Counted from the first letter of the stretch, positions 39,961-52,738 are shown. The stretch: DNA of 64,000 bases from Azadirachta indica (GCA_022749755.1 CM040449.1:12000363-12064362), one strand, 5' to 3'. A program made the numbers and translations. Notes: generated by a model from the sequence alone, not told the origin.

Positions 39961-42900
39961 TTACAATTATAGTTAGACATACAATATCTTAAAAGGATAA
40001 ACAGTCATTTAAAATCTTATGTTTTTTCTACATCTTTTGTTAACCCTTAGATCAATGGCAAATGAAGTGTGGGGATTAAATGTAATAAAATATAATAAGT
40101 ATTTTATAAGGTCTTTTATGTTTATTAACTCTTTATTTTTTTGTTTCTTATCTCGTAACTTATAAAATCTCTATTATATTTTTTTCTTATTTATTATGGT
40201 CTATTTGATATATCTTTTAATGTAGAACTTTTTGAAATAGACATTTTTATTATCCTTAAAGCTCATAAATTATTGTTTTGATAATAACAAACATTGATAT
40301 TTATTATTCACTAAAATCTTCCTATAGTATTTATTGTAATATTTTTAGTATGAAGAATTAAAATGTAATTATAAAAATTTTAAAAAATATTCAAAATCAA
40401 AGCAAGAAGAATTGTGATGTAATACTTTCGTAAGCTAAAATTTTTATTTACACAACATATTTTTCAAAAATAAAAATATTTTATCAAAATTTCAACTACA
40501 TCACCTTTCATTTTGAAATTTGGGATAGGGATCAAGAAGCAAGTTTTTAAAACTTGAAAAGTGGACCAAAACACCAAATTTTAAAATTTGAAAATATGAC
40601 AAAATTGCAAGATTTTAAAAACTTGAAAAAAGACTAAAATACAAAATTTTCAAACCTTTAAAAAAAGAGAGTAAAACCTAAAGAAAAGATTCATCATACC
40701 TCCAAAAGATTGTTTTAGAAAGAATTTTAGATAGGGAATTTGAGGCAAGCGATGAAGAGAAAGAAGAACAATGTATTTAGAATACACAAAATTAATTTTT
40801 GTTAAAAAAAATTTTCAAGTAGTTAAGAGACAGAAGCTTTGTGATTTATAGCATTGTGAGAAAGTTATGATGAGTGGGAGAGAGTACGCAGGTATTTTTT
40901 ACGTACTGAGTTATATATGTTACCTTAGTCTTCTTTTAATTAAATAAAAAACTATATTTAAAAGTGTTTTAAGAATTAATTAATAGTATACCTAAAAGCT
41001 ACGCATAATAATTAAAAAAAAAAAAAGAAAAAAAGAACTACCTGTAAACCATTTGACACGCAAATATTTTATATTATCTTGAGATAATCTAACACTACTA
41101 TTTCTCTATTTTCACTTAAACCATATTATTGCTATCATATTAAAATTAAAATGAAGTTACAAACATCATAATAATTGAATTTAAAATTGTAACAGAATGT
41201 TTAAATTATTGTATTTAGTTGTCAGTAATCAAGGCTTCAAGTTTTTTGCTGTAGCCCAGCAATCGTTGTTTTGAAAGCATTTGCAAATATTTGGAATTTT
41301 CTATTCATATTGCTTGTTGAATATTTGTGGTACCTTTTATATGTATGCAACTATACATAAAAATGAAGCAATTCCAATAAAATTTCTGGGAACTAGAATG
41401 GCTTCGTTTAGCTACTTGACTGCTTCCAATACTGATTTAACTGTGGAGAACGAATATGGGCGGTGGTGGATCCCATTTAAAAAGCGTAGAAGTTGATTGC
41501 AACAGCAGAGAATTTGTGAAAAATGTTAGCGCAACAGTTTGGAATAGAGAATAATGGGTTTGAAAGTCGAAGGTTTGTAACAGTGAGCCCACGAAATTGG
41601 ATTAGAGAGGCTAAAAGTGGCTGGCTGGCATGAATAATTGTAAGAGCATGGGCATGTTTATGAGTTTTAATTTTTATATTAACTTAGATTTATAAGTTTT
41701 TAACTACTTGTGAAATGATATAGAAGATACAATTAATATGTACCGGCATAATTTTTTTAATAAAAAAGGATGGTATTTGTGAAGATAGATTCAAGCCTAT
41801 GAAGTTAATGGGTTTATTGTTAGGACGTCTAATATCTTACCAGTTCTAATTCATCCTGCTCAGATCAGCTTGATAGGGATTTTAGTCAGTCCTAATTCGT
41901 TCTAATTAAGTCAACTTAGTAGCGATTCTGGTTAGATATTTCACAAATAAATCTAATTAGAAACGAATCTTTTTGGAGAAAATAAAGGTAGAATTAGAAG
42001 TCATAATTTAAGACAAATTATAATCTCGTAAGATACTTAATATTTTATGAAAATTTCCATACTATTAAAGAAAGGAAAATTGGTAACATGTATATATATA
42101 TATATATATATACTATGCCCTACCCATGTGGAGAATTCATGAGACATACAATTTCAGCAATAAAGTTTTAATAGCGAACTAAAAAAGAGAAAAGAGATTT
42201 ACTGTGTGATATTTAGACTTTTAATTTTGATATCCGTGATATCAACAGATAGCATAATAATATTTTCATATTTCTTGCATATATTTAGATTGGTATTAAT
42301 AGTCATTAAAAAAAATCAAGTTTTATTCAAAAAAAATCACATATTGTTTTAAGTTTTTATTGCAATATAGTCTTCAAAAAAGTTAATGTACCTACATATG
42401 TAAATTGTAATAACATTGTATAAGAATAATGGCTTTTAATGATTATTGAGAAGTACAAAATCTAATTTGAATGACATAGTTAAAATAAATCTTATTCTTA
42501 ATAAGTATAATCTAAATTATTAATTTATAACTTAGTGAGAAATACAAAACGGTAACTAAATAAAATTGATTTTCAGTAATCAATTAAATTATAGTTTTTA
42601 TGACAATAATTACTTTTCTAATTAAATTTCAATCTGTTCTCACTAATTACGAAATGAGAGAGAAATTATGGTGAAAAAATAGAAATAAATCAATTACTAA
42701 CAAATATTTAGTCACAAAATCTGATTACATACATCACTAATTGTATGTTTTATTATATTAGTTAGCACAAATAAGTTTACTCGCTAAAAACATATTTTGG
42801 TAACGAAAAAATATTTCTGTTTCGTTACTAAAATATTTGTTACTAAAACGATATTTTCTTGTAGATATTGAGTTCGAATATTGCATTTGCAATATTAGTA

Positions 42901-44480
42901 TTTAATTTTTAACGTCAACAAAGTCAACACCACGTTGGGATTCAGGCGATTCCAACGCAAATCGGTAGGTTGGCCTTGGACGGCCCATGAGCTAGCCCGA
43001 TCATAGGCTCAGCATGGCCCAAATGGGCTGGGCTTTATAGGTTGTGTCAAGTTCGGGTCGGCCAGACACGTCAGCTCGCAGAGTTATCCAATTGTCAAAA
43101 TGTTATTGCTATTATCACTATTATAAAATTGATAAAATATTATTATTAATTATTGATTAATTAATTAATTAATTAAATTCTGTGCTGTCCCAAAGTGCAA
43201 GGGAACTGAACTTCAATTTCTTTGTTATCTTTTAAATATATTTGGAGCGAAGGAGAAGTAGAAATGATTAAATAATCAAAACAATCTTATCATATCTTGA
43301 TTAAACATTTAAATTAATTTCATTTCCTAGTAAAATGTGTTCGTCTTATTCATATTTCACAAAATATAAATAGAATAACAACGGATAGGTCCCTGAGTTT
43401 TTGCAAAATAACAAACAAGGAGACACATTGATTACTTAAACAAATATGCCCATACTAATTACCATTATAGAAGTATTAAATTAAAAAATATAAATAAATT
43501 CTCATGTGTTTTGGCATTTATTTTAAAAGCTTTCATAAAATTTAATTAACACTAAAGATAATTTCTCAAAAATCATCAATTTAGCATTGCTTGTAGAAGT
43601 TTGTTGTGCTTAAATTAGCCAACAATTTGCATTTTAATTGCATATGAATCTCATATTGCTTGTGAAAGTAGCCTAAATTGGGCAAAGTCTCAATAGTCTA
43701 ACTGTGCATTAATTTAACGCTGCCTTTTGAAAAAATTATGTGCACATTGAATAAAATCTATCATTATTTATAGGAAATTTATCTAAACTCACGTGAGAAC
43801 TTGCTTTTAAGAAGATAAAGCTATACAAAAAATTTACCTTTTTTTAAATGTTTAAATAATTATACAGACAATTTATCAAAGATAGCAAGCTGGCTAGCTT
43901 GGTTTCTCAAAAAGCAATCATACTGATTGGCCTTGACGTATTCCATTGTAATTGTTATTAATATTATATTGTTTAAACAATTGTTATTAATATTGTTTAA
44001 CTCTTAAACACGTGTACTTACTATTTGTCTTGTGTTGGATTAAATTTATTGGATTTGAATCATTAAAGAATATGAATCATTAAAGAGTAACTAACCACAA
44101 GATTAAGGGCATTAAAGAATAGTCTGCTACAACAATTATCCTCAACTAATTTGCCAAAAAAGAACCTATGCTATTGGCAAAGTAGAAGCTGCATCATGCA
44201 TATATGATTTATTTACAAATATATATTTTCCACCAAAACAACATAAAAACATCAAACTTTACTATTGCTACCAATATGTATGCCAAACGAGAATTTTACA
44301 TGTTTAGATGTTATTTACTGAAGCATAAGCATCGATAGGTCATAGAGCTATGGATAAAAATTTTTTATTAGCACGTGTTAGTAAAAACCATGATTACGTG
44401 AGTAACATATTGAAGAATGTCTATCATTAGAGTTTTCTGTTCTTAAAAGTGAACAAACTATCACAACCTAAAATCTTTAG
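39960..44480. other. AT-rich intergenic region with TE remnants
   Basis: No convincing gene is seen. It contains a short open frame at 41281-41496 without recognisable domain, a TA microsatellite near 42089-42112, a CACTA-like remnant (42470-42865) and a GC-richer segment at 42930-43085 with repeated 'ggccca' and 'gggctg' words typical of plant TE-derived sequence. Confidence 0.6.
42470..42865. mobile_element. possible CACTA-like non-autonomous element remnant
   Basis: The right side carries repeated 'gttactaaaatatttgttactaaa' words and ends 'tttcttgtaga', resembling the subterminal repeats and 'ttcttgtagtg' end of plant CACTA elements. The left end is unresolved. Confidence 0.35.
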
Positions 44481-45600
44481 TAACTTCATTTATTTAATAT
44501 TGCAGCAGCACATAAGAGTAGGGAAAGCTATGCAACAAAGACAAACATTACAGTAAGGCCAGCGATAGATCAATAGTGAAAATCAAACCAAGTTCAGTAG
44601 TAACGCTGCAAAGCAACATAATGCATCTGCGTATGCAATAACAAAACTCGAACTAATGTAGTAGGGACATGTTGCTGAGCAAATTCATAACACAAAAACA
44701 CACAGAGCAAAACGCTCATCATATAATATCATCAACTTTCTCGCAACCAAATAGACAGATATTATTAGAACAAGGGCAATCCTTATGAAGTGTATAAAAT
44801 TGTAGGTTGCACCATCTATGTTGCAAGCATTACGACTGAATTAGATTTACTAGCTTTCATCAACTCAAATAATAGTCTCTATTTGATGGGCTTGTGGGGT
44901 TATACTCCCATGTTCATTATTGTGCAGTGCGCAGATGGTGCAGAACGTACAATGCCAAGCATTTCGGACATTCTAGCACCGATGAAATTCTTGTACACCT
45001 TATTTATGCCTTTAGTTGGAATAATCAACTGGACAATACGCTTTTTACAATGCTAATAGACATATCAATATACCACTCCAAGTGTACCAAAACATTAATC
45101 TCTATCTCAATGCAACAAAGATCTACCATCTATTGCACGTTGCTCTCTTTGATGCCAATATAAGTGGCCCACCATTGATAGAGGCTATTCTCTTCCCTGT
45201 TATAATTCATCTAGCAGTTGCTTTGTATTGCACATTGAAAACTTATATCCGTTTCTAGACATTGATTCAAAAGAATTTGGCTATTTTTTTTTTTTGAAAG
45301 TCTCAAATTCTGATGAAATTAATGCTTAGCTAAAAATGGTCTTGAGCCTTTTGCCCATAAGGCACAAGTTGCTCAGACTCTGCATTTCTTAATATGCTTG
45401 TGCTAGTATTTTAGCCTTTTACATCATTGTTGTCCATTGATCTAAGCTTTTGTGGTTCTGAATGGCAAAAAGAAAAGTGCTTCCTAATTTGCAAGTCCAT
45501 TGCATATGTACTTCCAATATGCCATAGTTGAAGTTTTCTGTAGGCTGAAGTGACAACCATGAAACTAAGCCCAACAATGCAGTACAACTTCGCATTCTTG
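44480..45600. other. unidentified single-copy-like segment
   Basis: Less AT-rich than its surroundings, with open frames at 44790-45056 and 44894-45163 (+) that have no domain I recognise. It is joined to the VPS45 pseudogene without an obvious border. It may be a decayed gene or part of a duplicated block. Confidence 0.3.
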
Positions 45601-45623
45601 TCGAAAACTTTTAACAACAAACC

Positions 45624-47085
45624 TGCCCTACTAAAAGTTATTTCCAACAAATGGATAGTCCACATCTTGCAGCTGGCCCTTGATTATGCTCTCCAATAGT
45701 TTGAAACAGAAGAGGCTGGTGTTGTGTGTAAACATTCTCAATCCCCTAAAACAGCAGTGTGAACATAGTTTATATAACAATGACATCGATACCCATACAA
45801 AAACAAGGATGATTCAGGAAATACCTTCAAAACACGAGCCATGTTTCTAACAATATTCTCATATATGTTTGCTTTAAAGAAGGAATTTCGTTCTAATGAC
45901 TGCACAACTTCCTATAAGCAGAAATAGTAATATAATAATATTTCGCCACTATCATATTCAAAATAAATAAATGCATCAAAAAGAAAAATTCAATCAACCT
46001 GCTGATCCTTTAACAATTTTTCAATACTTTTCAAATTTACTTTATTATCCTGAATGGCAATCAATTAGGGGTGGGCAGAAAAAATCAGACTGAACTGGAT
46101 CAAACTAGAATCGAATCGGAATTGAAAGGTTCGGTCCGGTATTTTATGTAATTTTATCCTGTTTTGGTTCTAAAATTAACAAAATCTGAAATTTTTTGTT
46201 CAGTTTCAGTTTTGATTCAGAAAATTCAGACTAGATCAGATTTATTATTTTTTAATATTTTTGCATATAAATGATATCATTTTATGTTTTACTGTATTTT
46301 CATAAAATAACGTCCTTTGATACACTAAAAAACTTTTTAAAAAATAATAAATTTATCTAAAAATCGAACTGATCAGTCTGATTTTAATTTGATTCTAATA
46401 TGTAACCGATTCGGTTCAATTCGGTTTTTTCTTTCCATTTGATCTAATCTGGTTTTAAAATTTTGAGATCTAAAATTTTATGGTCCGATTCGATTTTTTA
46501 AAAATCCTAACCGACCTGAAACGTGCCTACACCTACAATCAATTCATGAATCATTGCTTATAAAAAATAATATAATCAATGAGTTACTTTTATATGCACA
46601 CATTACATTCACAAATACGTTATATGCATTTATTACATTCAGTATTTTGAAATAACAAAAAAATCTCTTTTGGGCAGGCATTTTTTTAACATTAGTATCT
46701 CTACAAATGAATAAGCTCAAATAACCATTGCTTTCGGCTCACATGTAAAGAAATAGAGTCACATCCATATAAGTTCACCTGAGTGCAAAAATTGGCAACT
46801 ATAAAACCTCTACAACCCACATTTTCTTTTGGAATACGAGTCCTTGGCAATTTTTAACAAAAGGATTGGGTAACTATTTAGTATTTACACTCAATGCATC
46901 TACCAAGTCCATATATTCTACTAAGTTTGAAGTATATCAAGTAATGTATATTTAAAGCATTTTTGTGAGCCACAACTGAAGAATTTTTGTATTGTGCATC
47001 CACACGTTTAACAAAACAGTAAATGAAGAAAGGGCTAAGCTATGTGCATGCATAAACTCGTGACTAAATAATTAAGTCAACTAGA
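45624..47085 (-). pseudogene. rearranged VPS45 pseudogene fragment
   Basis: Reading the minus strand, pieces matching the intact VPS45 at 56273-62852 occur in scrambled order. First comes a stretch of its intron 8 (47085 down to about 46580, matching about 60121-60690). Then exon 6 (46557-45999, interrupted by a MITE), intron 6, and the first part of exon 7 (about 45911-45861). This is fused to the end of exon 10 (about 45860-45825), followed by intron 10 and the whole of exon 11 (45745-45624, 122 bp as in the parent; DVDYPFVGN is readable). Intron 8 preceding exon 6 suggests a tandem-duplication junction. A further deletion removed the end of exon 7 through most of exon 10. Confidence 0.88.
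46066..46535. mobile_element. hAT-like MITE with 8-bp target duplication
   Basis: A 470-bp element with ends TAGGGGTGGGCA and TGCCTACACCTA (12-bp imperfect inverted repeats), flanked by CAATCAAT on both sides (46058-46065 and 46536-46543). Its body has the 'gaattcggttc/ccgattcg' words common in plant hAT MITEs. It interrupts VPS45-derived exon 6. The intact VPS45 gene shows the unoccupied site once (near 59503-59520), which proves the insertion. Confidence 0.93.
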
Positions 47086-47400
47086 ACTTAACTCGGTCTT
47101 TCTCAGTTTCTTTCTTGAGTTGTGTTTCGAGGGCGTTTTCAGCTCTAGAAATTCAGCACTTGATCTGTCAAATCATACCAGAAAAGAAAAGAAGATGATT
47201 TGGTAAATATATGAATTATGCCCTTTTATTTTTTGCATGTAATATTTGCTACACCTGCACAGTTTTGGTCCAGATATGCAACAAGAGCAATCTCTCCCTT
47301 AATATTTCTATTTGTTTAAACTTGTTAAAGTAAAAGACCTGCTGCTGCGTCTTTCAGGTTATTCTCCTCGCAACTGTTAATTAATTAATTAAGAGCTGAG
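47080..47400 (-). repeat. R1 repeat, copy 6 (inverted)
   Basis: Reverse-complement R1 module belonging to the 3' flank of the inverted ADH copy. At 47085 it passes into VPS45 intron 8 sequence within a shared 'agttctagttg'-like stretch. Confidence 0.8.
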
Positions 47401-48278
47401 AAGAAAAATGAATGAAGTTTGGGTCATTATAGAAGAGATTATTTATCACAAAGGTCTAAGAATAGATGACATACATAGAACATGGCAAAACCGTTCCCAG
47501 ATTCTATTTTCTCTTTAATAGTATATGATAGTTGATAGAGATGTGTTGATAACATTGGAAATGAAAAGCCAGAATACTCATCTATATACATTTATGGTTT
47601 TAGCTAGCAAATAAAAATTTGAATTTAATATACATTCAGGCAAATTGCATTGGTGCCACCACTCATTTGATCTTGTTTGGTTGGTAAACTGTCTGGTGTT
47701 GATTCGATGTCTCTTTTTCTCCAATTATTAGTATAACTGTTATTATAAAAAAAAAACCACTCTTTTTAATTAGTACAGTTGTTGCTTCCAAATCAAGATT
47801 AACATTTATGTCTTCTTCTTTGTCTTCTTTCTTTGAAATTGCAAAAACCAATCCAACATTAACCAGAGTCAATGACAGTGGGAATAACATCAATTTAGAT
47901 AATTGTTGTCAATTGGGTCAGGTTCATGAACTACGACAAATTTTGATGTATTAAATTAACGTGAAACAGAAATTCATCCAATGATTTCTTGTGTTTGTAC
48001 ATAAAATTCTAAGGGCATATTCAATCTTCCTCTTCATTCAGACTTCAATGTTTGAGTCATTATTGCAAGGTAGACTTGAACAACTACATTAATTTACACT
48101 GAAATTTTATTAAAAAACTGTGATTTGCATACAATAGCATTTTATATTATGTCCACAAAACAGAAATATTTTTGGCAGAGCAAGTAGTTTGCATATGAAC
48201 ATCACAAAGACATTAACTGTTATTATTTTTATGTATCGATTAGACAAAGAGACTCATGTTCTTCAAGCAAATTCTATT

Positions 48279-50056
48279 AGTCTTCTGTTTCGGATGATGC
48301 ATCGAAGGCCTTCCCCTTTAGGCATATACTTAACATCTCCGAAAATGGGACAGAATGTGTGATGAACTTTTCCAATTCAAGCTCCTGCAAGATTATACAT
48401 ACATGAATTACCATCATTTACCAATTGCTGTAAGATTTCAGTGATAATCAAGTTAATATCAATCAGTCAAACTAAAAAGAATCGTGGGTGCATTGTTCAT
48501 ATATTTTTCTCCAACAGAAGGTCAGAGCGGGGGTTGTAGTTTCCGAAAAAGGTTCCCTTGGGAGTTCTTTGATTCACCACATTCATAGGGGGTGCTTTGA
48601 AGACTGCATTTTTGTGAGGAACTCCAACAATAACAGCAATACATCAAATTTCGGGTCAATAACGTTCAATCAAAGATAATTAGATGTAAGAAATTAAGTG
48701 ATTTAATAAAGGAACACACATCGGGGAAACATTGAAATGCAGTGATCATGGCATCAATGTTTCCTGTACATTCAACGCTTCTGTCTAATCCCCCATTTGT
48801 CAACTCAGTAATCACCTATTACACAAAATGTATAAAGCTAGTAGTTTAGAACATTATCATACGAAATTATATATAATTAAAGAATTGGGAGACAAACCTA
48901 GATTTGTTGTAGTCTTTTGGGTTCACAAACTCAGTCACACCAAACTTCTTTACTGAAAATGCAAAATGAAAATCTTATTATGATAAAGCGTCTAGTTACT
49001 GGAAATTAAATAATTGATACAGACAATTTGTATACCTTCTTCAAATCTGTTTGTATTCAAATCAACACCAATAATCCTTGAAGCCCCAGCAATCCCGGCC
49101 TCTTCTGCAGCCTAATCACATGAAAGCAGCATAATGTAAATATGTATATCCGCTCCTTTGCAAAAACAAAAGCAGCTTATCAAGTGGGCAGATAAAGATT
49201 ACTCACAGCAAGGCCTGCAGCACCCAATCAGAAGATAGCCACTGTTGAACCTTTTGAAGGTTTTGCATCATTCAGAGTCGCCACAAGTCCTACAAAAGCA
49301 AAAACAGAATCAGGCCATCATTTCTCAGAAAGCTTTAGCAGGATTAAAATCGCATATTTATTTAATCTGTACCAGTTGAAATTCGGCAGCTGAGAAACAC
49401 AGACTTTTTCAAGAGGAGCCAGAGGATTGATCTTAGCAACACAACCGACATGACTAACAGTGTATTCATTGAAGGTTGATGTACCAACAAAATGGTAAAT
49501 TGGTTTTCCATTAGTGGAAAATCTTGAATTCCCATCATTAAGCATGACACCTCTGTCAGTATTGATCCTGAGAAGATTACACATGTTGCTTTCTTCAGAC
49601 TTGCAACGATCACATTCCTTGAATTCTCCAGTAAACACAGGCAGCACATGATCTCCTAGATTCAGATCAGTTATTCCCTCACAAACACTCTCTACAATCC
49701 TGTATTATACAAAATTATTTCATAATAATTACATCAATTATCAAGCAGTGTATGTGATAAATATGAATTCACTTACCCTCCAGCTTCATGACCATAGATT
49801 CTAGGAAATAAAGGGTTCTGTCCCTGAATTACAGAAAATAGAACTTTAGTGCATTTCTAATTTATTAAAACATTATGGAATATGAATTAATTGTGTGAAG
49901 ACTATTATGTTAAAATGAATTACCTTGGCCTCCCAGAAGTAAACATCAGTGTGACAAAGGGAAGTAAAGAGGATCGACGAACTTCATTAACTTGGGGAGG
50001 CACCACCTCCACTTCTTCAATCACCAATGGCTTCCCTGCTTTCCACGCCACAGCAG
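48279..50056 (-). pseudogene. ADH copy 5, inverted pseudogene lacking exon 1
   Basis: Exons 2-10 are recognisable on the minus strand: exon 2 at 50056-49924 (4-bp loss after EVR, and its acceptor CAG has become CTG), exon 3 at 49823-49777, exon 4 from 49699 to about 49375, exon 5 at about 49289-49208, exon 6 at about 49112-49037, exon 7 at about 48955-48895, exon 8 at about 48816-48722, exon 9 at about 48650-48488, exon 10 at about 48388-48279. In the structural zinc lobe the first Cys is Phe (GEFKECDRC) and the fourth is kept (SNMC). There are frameshifts in exons 2, 4, 5, 9 and 10. Exon 1 is replaced by a TA microsatellite (50157-50176), and a palindromic element sits at the promoter. Confidence 0.9.
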
Positions 50057-50156
50057 CAGCAACAACAAAAACATTGAAAACAAAAATACAAAAATGGTTT
50101 AAACATAATTAGCATGAAATGAAAACATCAAACGTGAATGAAAACAGACCCTGTTT

Positions 50157-50176
50157 TATATATATATATATATATT
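50157..50176. repeat. (TA)n microsatellite at the site of lost ADH exon 1
   Basis: TA repeats directly join sequence matching the ADH copy 1 leader ('ttctaaaatcag', complement of the bases before its ATG) to sequence matching its intron 1. The exon 1 coding bases are absent. Confidence 0.85.
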
Positions 50177-50290
50177 CTAAAATCAGAAAACTCAGAAACC
50201 AAATAAAGATTCTTGGAGCTGATTCTGACGAAGATTTCTTTTCTGTTTGCTTATGGTGGGTAATGGTGGCTGTTTGTGGAGGCATTTATT

Positions 50291-51308
50291 GTTGGAAAAC
50301 ATGTTTCAAAAACTATTATTTAATTTTATAAGTTATTTATTATAAACAATTATTATTATATGGTGGTTACAAGTTTTAAATTACACCATTAATCTTATCA
50401 ATTACTTTAGTTTAATACATGAGTTATAAAGTTTTTATCTTTAATATATATTTATTGCTCAAATTATTTTACTACTATATAAAGAATATTTGTATTCACT
50501 TGAATAATGTGTATAAAAGAAAAGGAGTGTAAAATATATATTATTATAAAATTCTATTTTAATAGTATATTTTAAGCAATCGTGACATTTAAGACTTGGT
50601 GTTTATCTTCCAGTGTTCATATTCATCGAGGAGATTGGCTATAAGCATTGGGTTTTATCTTAGAATCAAAGAGAACTATTATTACTTACACGAAGGGAGG
50701 ACTCTTTAGTTTTATATTGTTAAGAATATTTATAAATTTTCTATTAAACATATGAATATCACAATCACAACTATAAATTTAAAGTATAACAATATAATTA
50801 AAATAAATGAATAACAAATTAAGAGAAGAAATGAGTGAAGAAATTCTAGTTTGAGTATAGTGAGGCATGCTAATAAGTATTGTTTTTAAAGCATGGAGTC
50901 CTCCTCTCGTGTAGGTAATAACGGTTCTCTTTGATTCCAAGTACAATCCAATGCTCATAGCTAATCTCCTCGATGAACACGACCACTAGAAGATAAACAC
51001 CAAGTCTTAGATGTTACGATTACTTAAAATATACTATTAAAATAGAATTTTATAATAATATATATTTTATACTCCTTTTCTTTTATACACACTATTCAAA
51101 TGAATACAAACATTCTTTATATAGTAGTGAAATAATTTGAGCAATACATATATATTAAAGATAAAAACTGTATAACTCATGTATTAAATTGAAGTAATTA
51201 ATAAGATTAATGGTGTAATTTAAAACTTGTAACCATCATATAATAATAATTGTTTATAATAAATAACTCATAAAATTAAATAATACTTTTTGAAACATTT
51301 TTTCCAAC
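50291..51308. mobile_element. 1-kb palindromic element with about 415-bp arms
   Basis: The left arm 50291-50705 and right arm 50897-51308 are reverse complements, beginning GTTGGAAAACATGTTTCAAA and ending with its counterpart TTTGAAACATTTTTTCCAAC. A loop of about 190 bp lies between. No coding capacity. It starts right where the TATA region of the inverted ADH copy should be (complement of AATAAATGCC at 50282-50290). The loop and inner arm recur in reverse at 52330-52610. Confidence 0.88.
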
Positions 51309-51798
51309 AATTCCTTCTATACAAGTTGAAGATTAAACAACGGTCATTATATAGAATGCAGAATTATTTAGAAAATTTTCTTCAAAGCTCAAGCTAACTA
51401 GTACCGAAAAGCGAAACAGGCAGAATCTAACTCATTTTGTAACTTTGTACTGATATCGTGCTTAATTTAAGCGTAACAGAGATGATTTCTATTATCGCAT
51501 TCTTGTCCAAAAAATGTGGTATGATCCAGATAAAGAAAGCACGCGAACGAACTAGTAGTTATGTCTAGCACTCTACCTGCCTCAAGTCAAACCAAAGATT
51601 TTGATACACTCGCCAATCACCCTTAATCAGTTAGAAAATCAATCTACAACAGCTAAAATTTACGCGGCCTATATGTCTAAATTGAAAATTAGGAGAACAC
51701 TCGTAGGAATAGAATTCATCAGAAAAGCACAGCAAAAGCAGGAATGAAAACTCAGGGGATATGCCAAGAACCGAAAAGCAGAAGAATTAAATAAGAAA

Positions 51799-52230
51799 TT
51801 AGAAAACATAAAACTGATAAGAAGTAGCATTATTGGAATGGTATTCATGCGTAACCCAGTTGGTCTTGATCCCATTAGCAGCACGACCACTGTAAAAAAC
51901 CAAATTCCTTTTGAAACCAATCTCCTCCTTCCCCTGTTTGTCCCATATCACACGATACTTGCCTGTGACTTTCCAGAATCCAGTCCCCGTTGTTCTTTCT
52001 GTCCTCTTACTCCTAACATTCTTATAAACAGGCGCATTGAAAAAGTACCACACTTGGTCCTCTGGGGGCAGTGGCGAAAGCTGAGGCAAGTCCGAAGGTT
52101 CGAACTTGCAGATATTGACTTCGGCAACTGTATGCACAGGGAAATCAAGGCCACGCATCTTCCTTTCAAGGAAATAAGATATGATTTCTTATTCAGTTGG
52201 ATGGAACCTGAATCCCACAAATTCACCCAT
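51799..52230 (-). pseudogene. intronless NAC-domain pseudogene
   Basis: From ATG at 52230 the frame reads MGEFVGFRFHPTE, then TAA, then EIISYFLERKMRGLDFPVHT and on through a NAC DNA-binding domain (PEDQVWYFF, TTGTGFWKVTGKYRVI, NWVTHEYH) to a stop at 51799. Apart from the single nonsense codon, at a position normally Glu, the domain is open to its end. There is no C-terminal regulatory domain. NAC genes normally have introns inside the domain, and none is visible here. It is therefore a probable retrocopy or a truncated copy. Confidence 0.85.
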
Positions 52231-52329
52231 TTTTCTCTGAATTCAAGTAAAATAAGTAAGCTTTGCTTCTTTTGATGATGAGAAACAGAGAGTTCTGTTG
52301 TCTGAGAAGAAATAGACGTAAGCTTAAGC

Positions 52330-52610
52330 GATCACTGACTTGGTGTTTATCTTCCGGCGGTGGTCGTGTTCATCGAAGAAATTGGTTATATGTATTGGAT
52401 TTGTATCTTGGAATTAAAGAAGGACTCTTTAATTTTAAGACAATATTTATTAGCATGCCTCACTATACTCAGGCTAGAATTTTTTTACTCATTTCTTTTC
52501 TTAATTTGTTATTTATTTATTTTAATTATATTGTTATACATTAAATTTATAGTTGTGATTGTGATATTCATATGTTTAATAGAAAATTTATAAATATTCT
52601 TAACATTTAT
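52330..52610. repeat. third copy of the palindromic-element core
   Basis: 'acttggtgtttatcttccgg' through 'aaatttataaatattcttaac' matches the complement of 50705-51010 (loop and inner right arm of the 1-kb palindrome). It lies on the other side of the NAC pseudogene. Confidence 0.8.
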
Positions 52611-52717
52611 ACTCCCTGAAAGCAAGTTAAATGAAGGGGACATAATTTAATTTAATAGCATATTCTTAACAGTATGTCTTCCCCATTTTGGTTCCCAGGA
52701 TTGAAGCCGCTGGTTGT

Positions 52718-52738
52718 ATATATATATATATATATATG
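52718..52738. repeat. (TA)n microsatellite
   Basis: A short TA run in otherwise featureless AT-rich DNA. The open frame around it has no recognisable domain. Confidence 0.8.

Noticed and set aside
41281..41496. Open frame of 71 residues starting MQIFGIFYSY
   Set aside because: No recognisable family, and codon content like its AT-rich background. Possibly TE-derived; not supportable as a gene.
44790..45163. Two overlapping plus-strand open frames
   Set aside because: No domain recognised. They overlap each other in different frames and lie next to pseudogene sequence.
48488..48679. Plus-strand open frame of 63 residues
   Set aside because: It is the antisense shadow of exon 9 of the inverted ADH pseudogene.
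51838..52275. Plus-strand open frame of 145 residues
   Set aside because: Antisense shadow of the NAC pseudogene on the minus strand.
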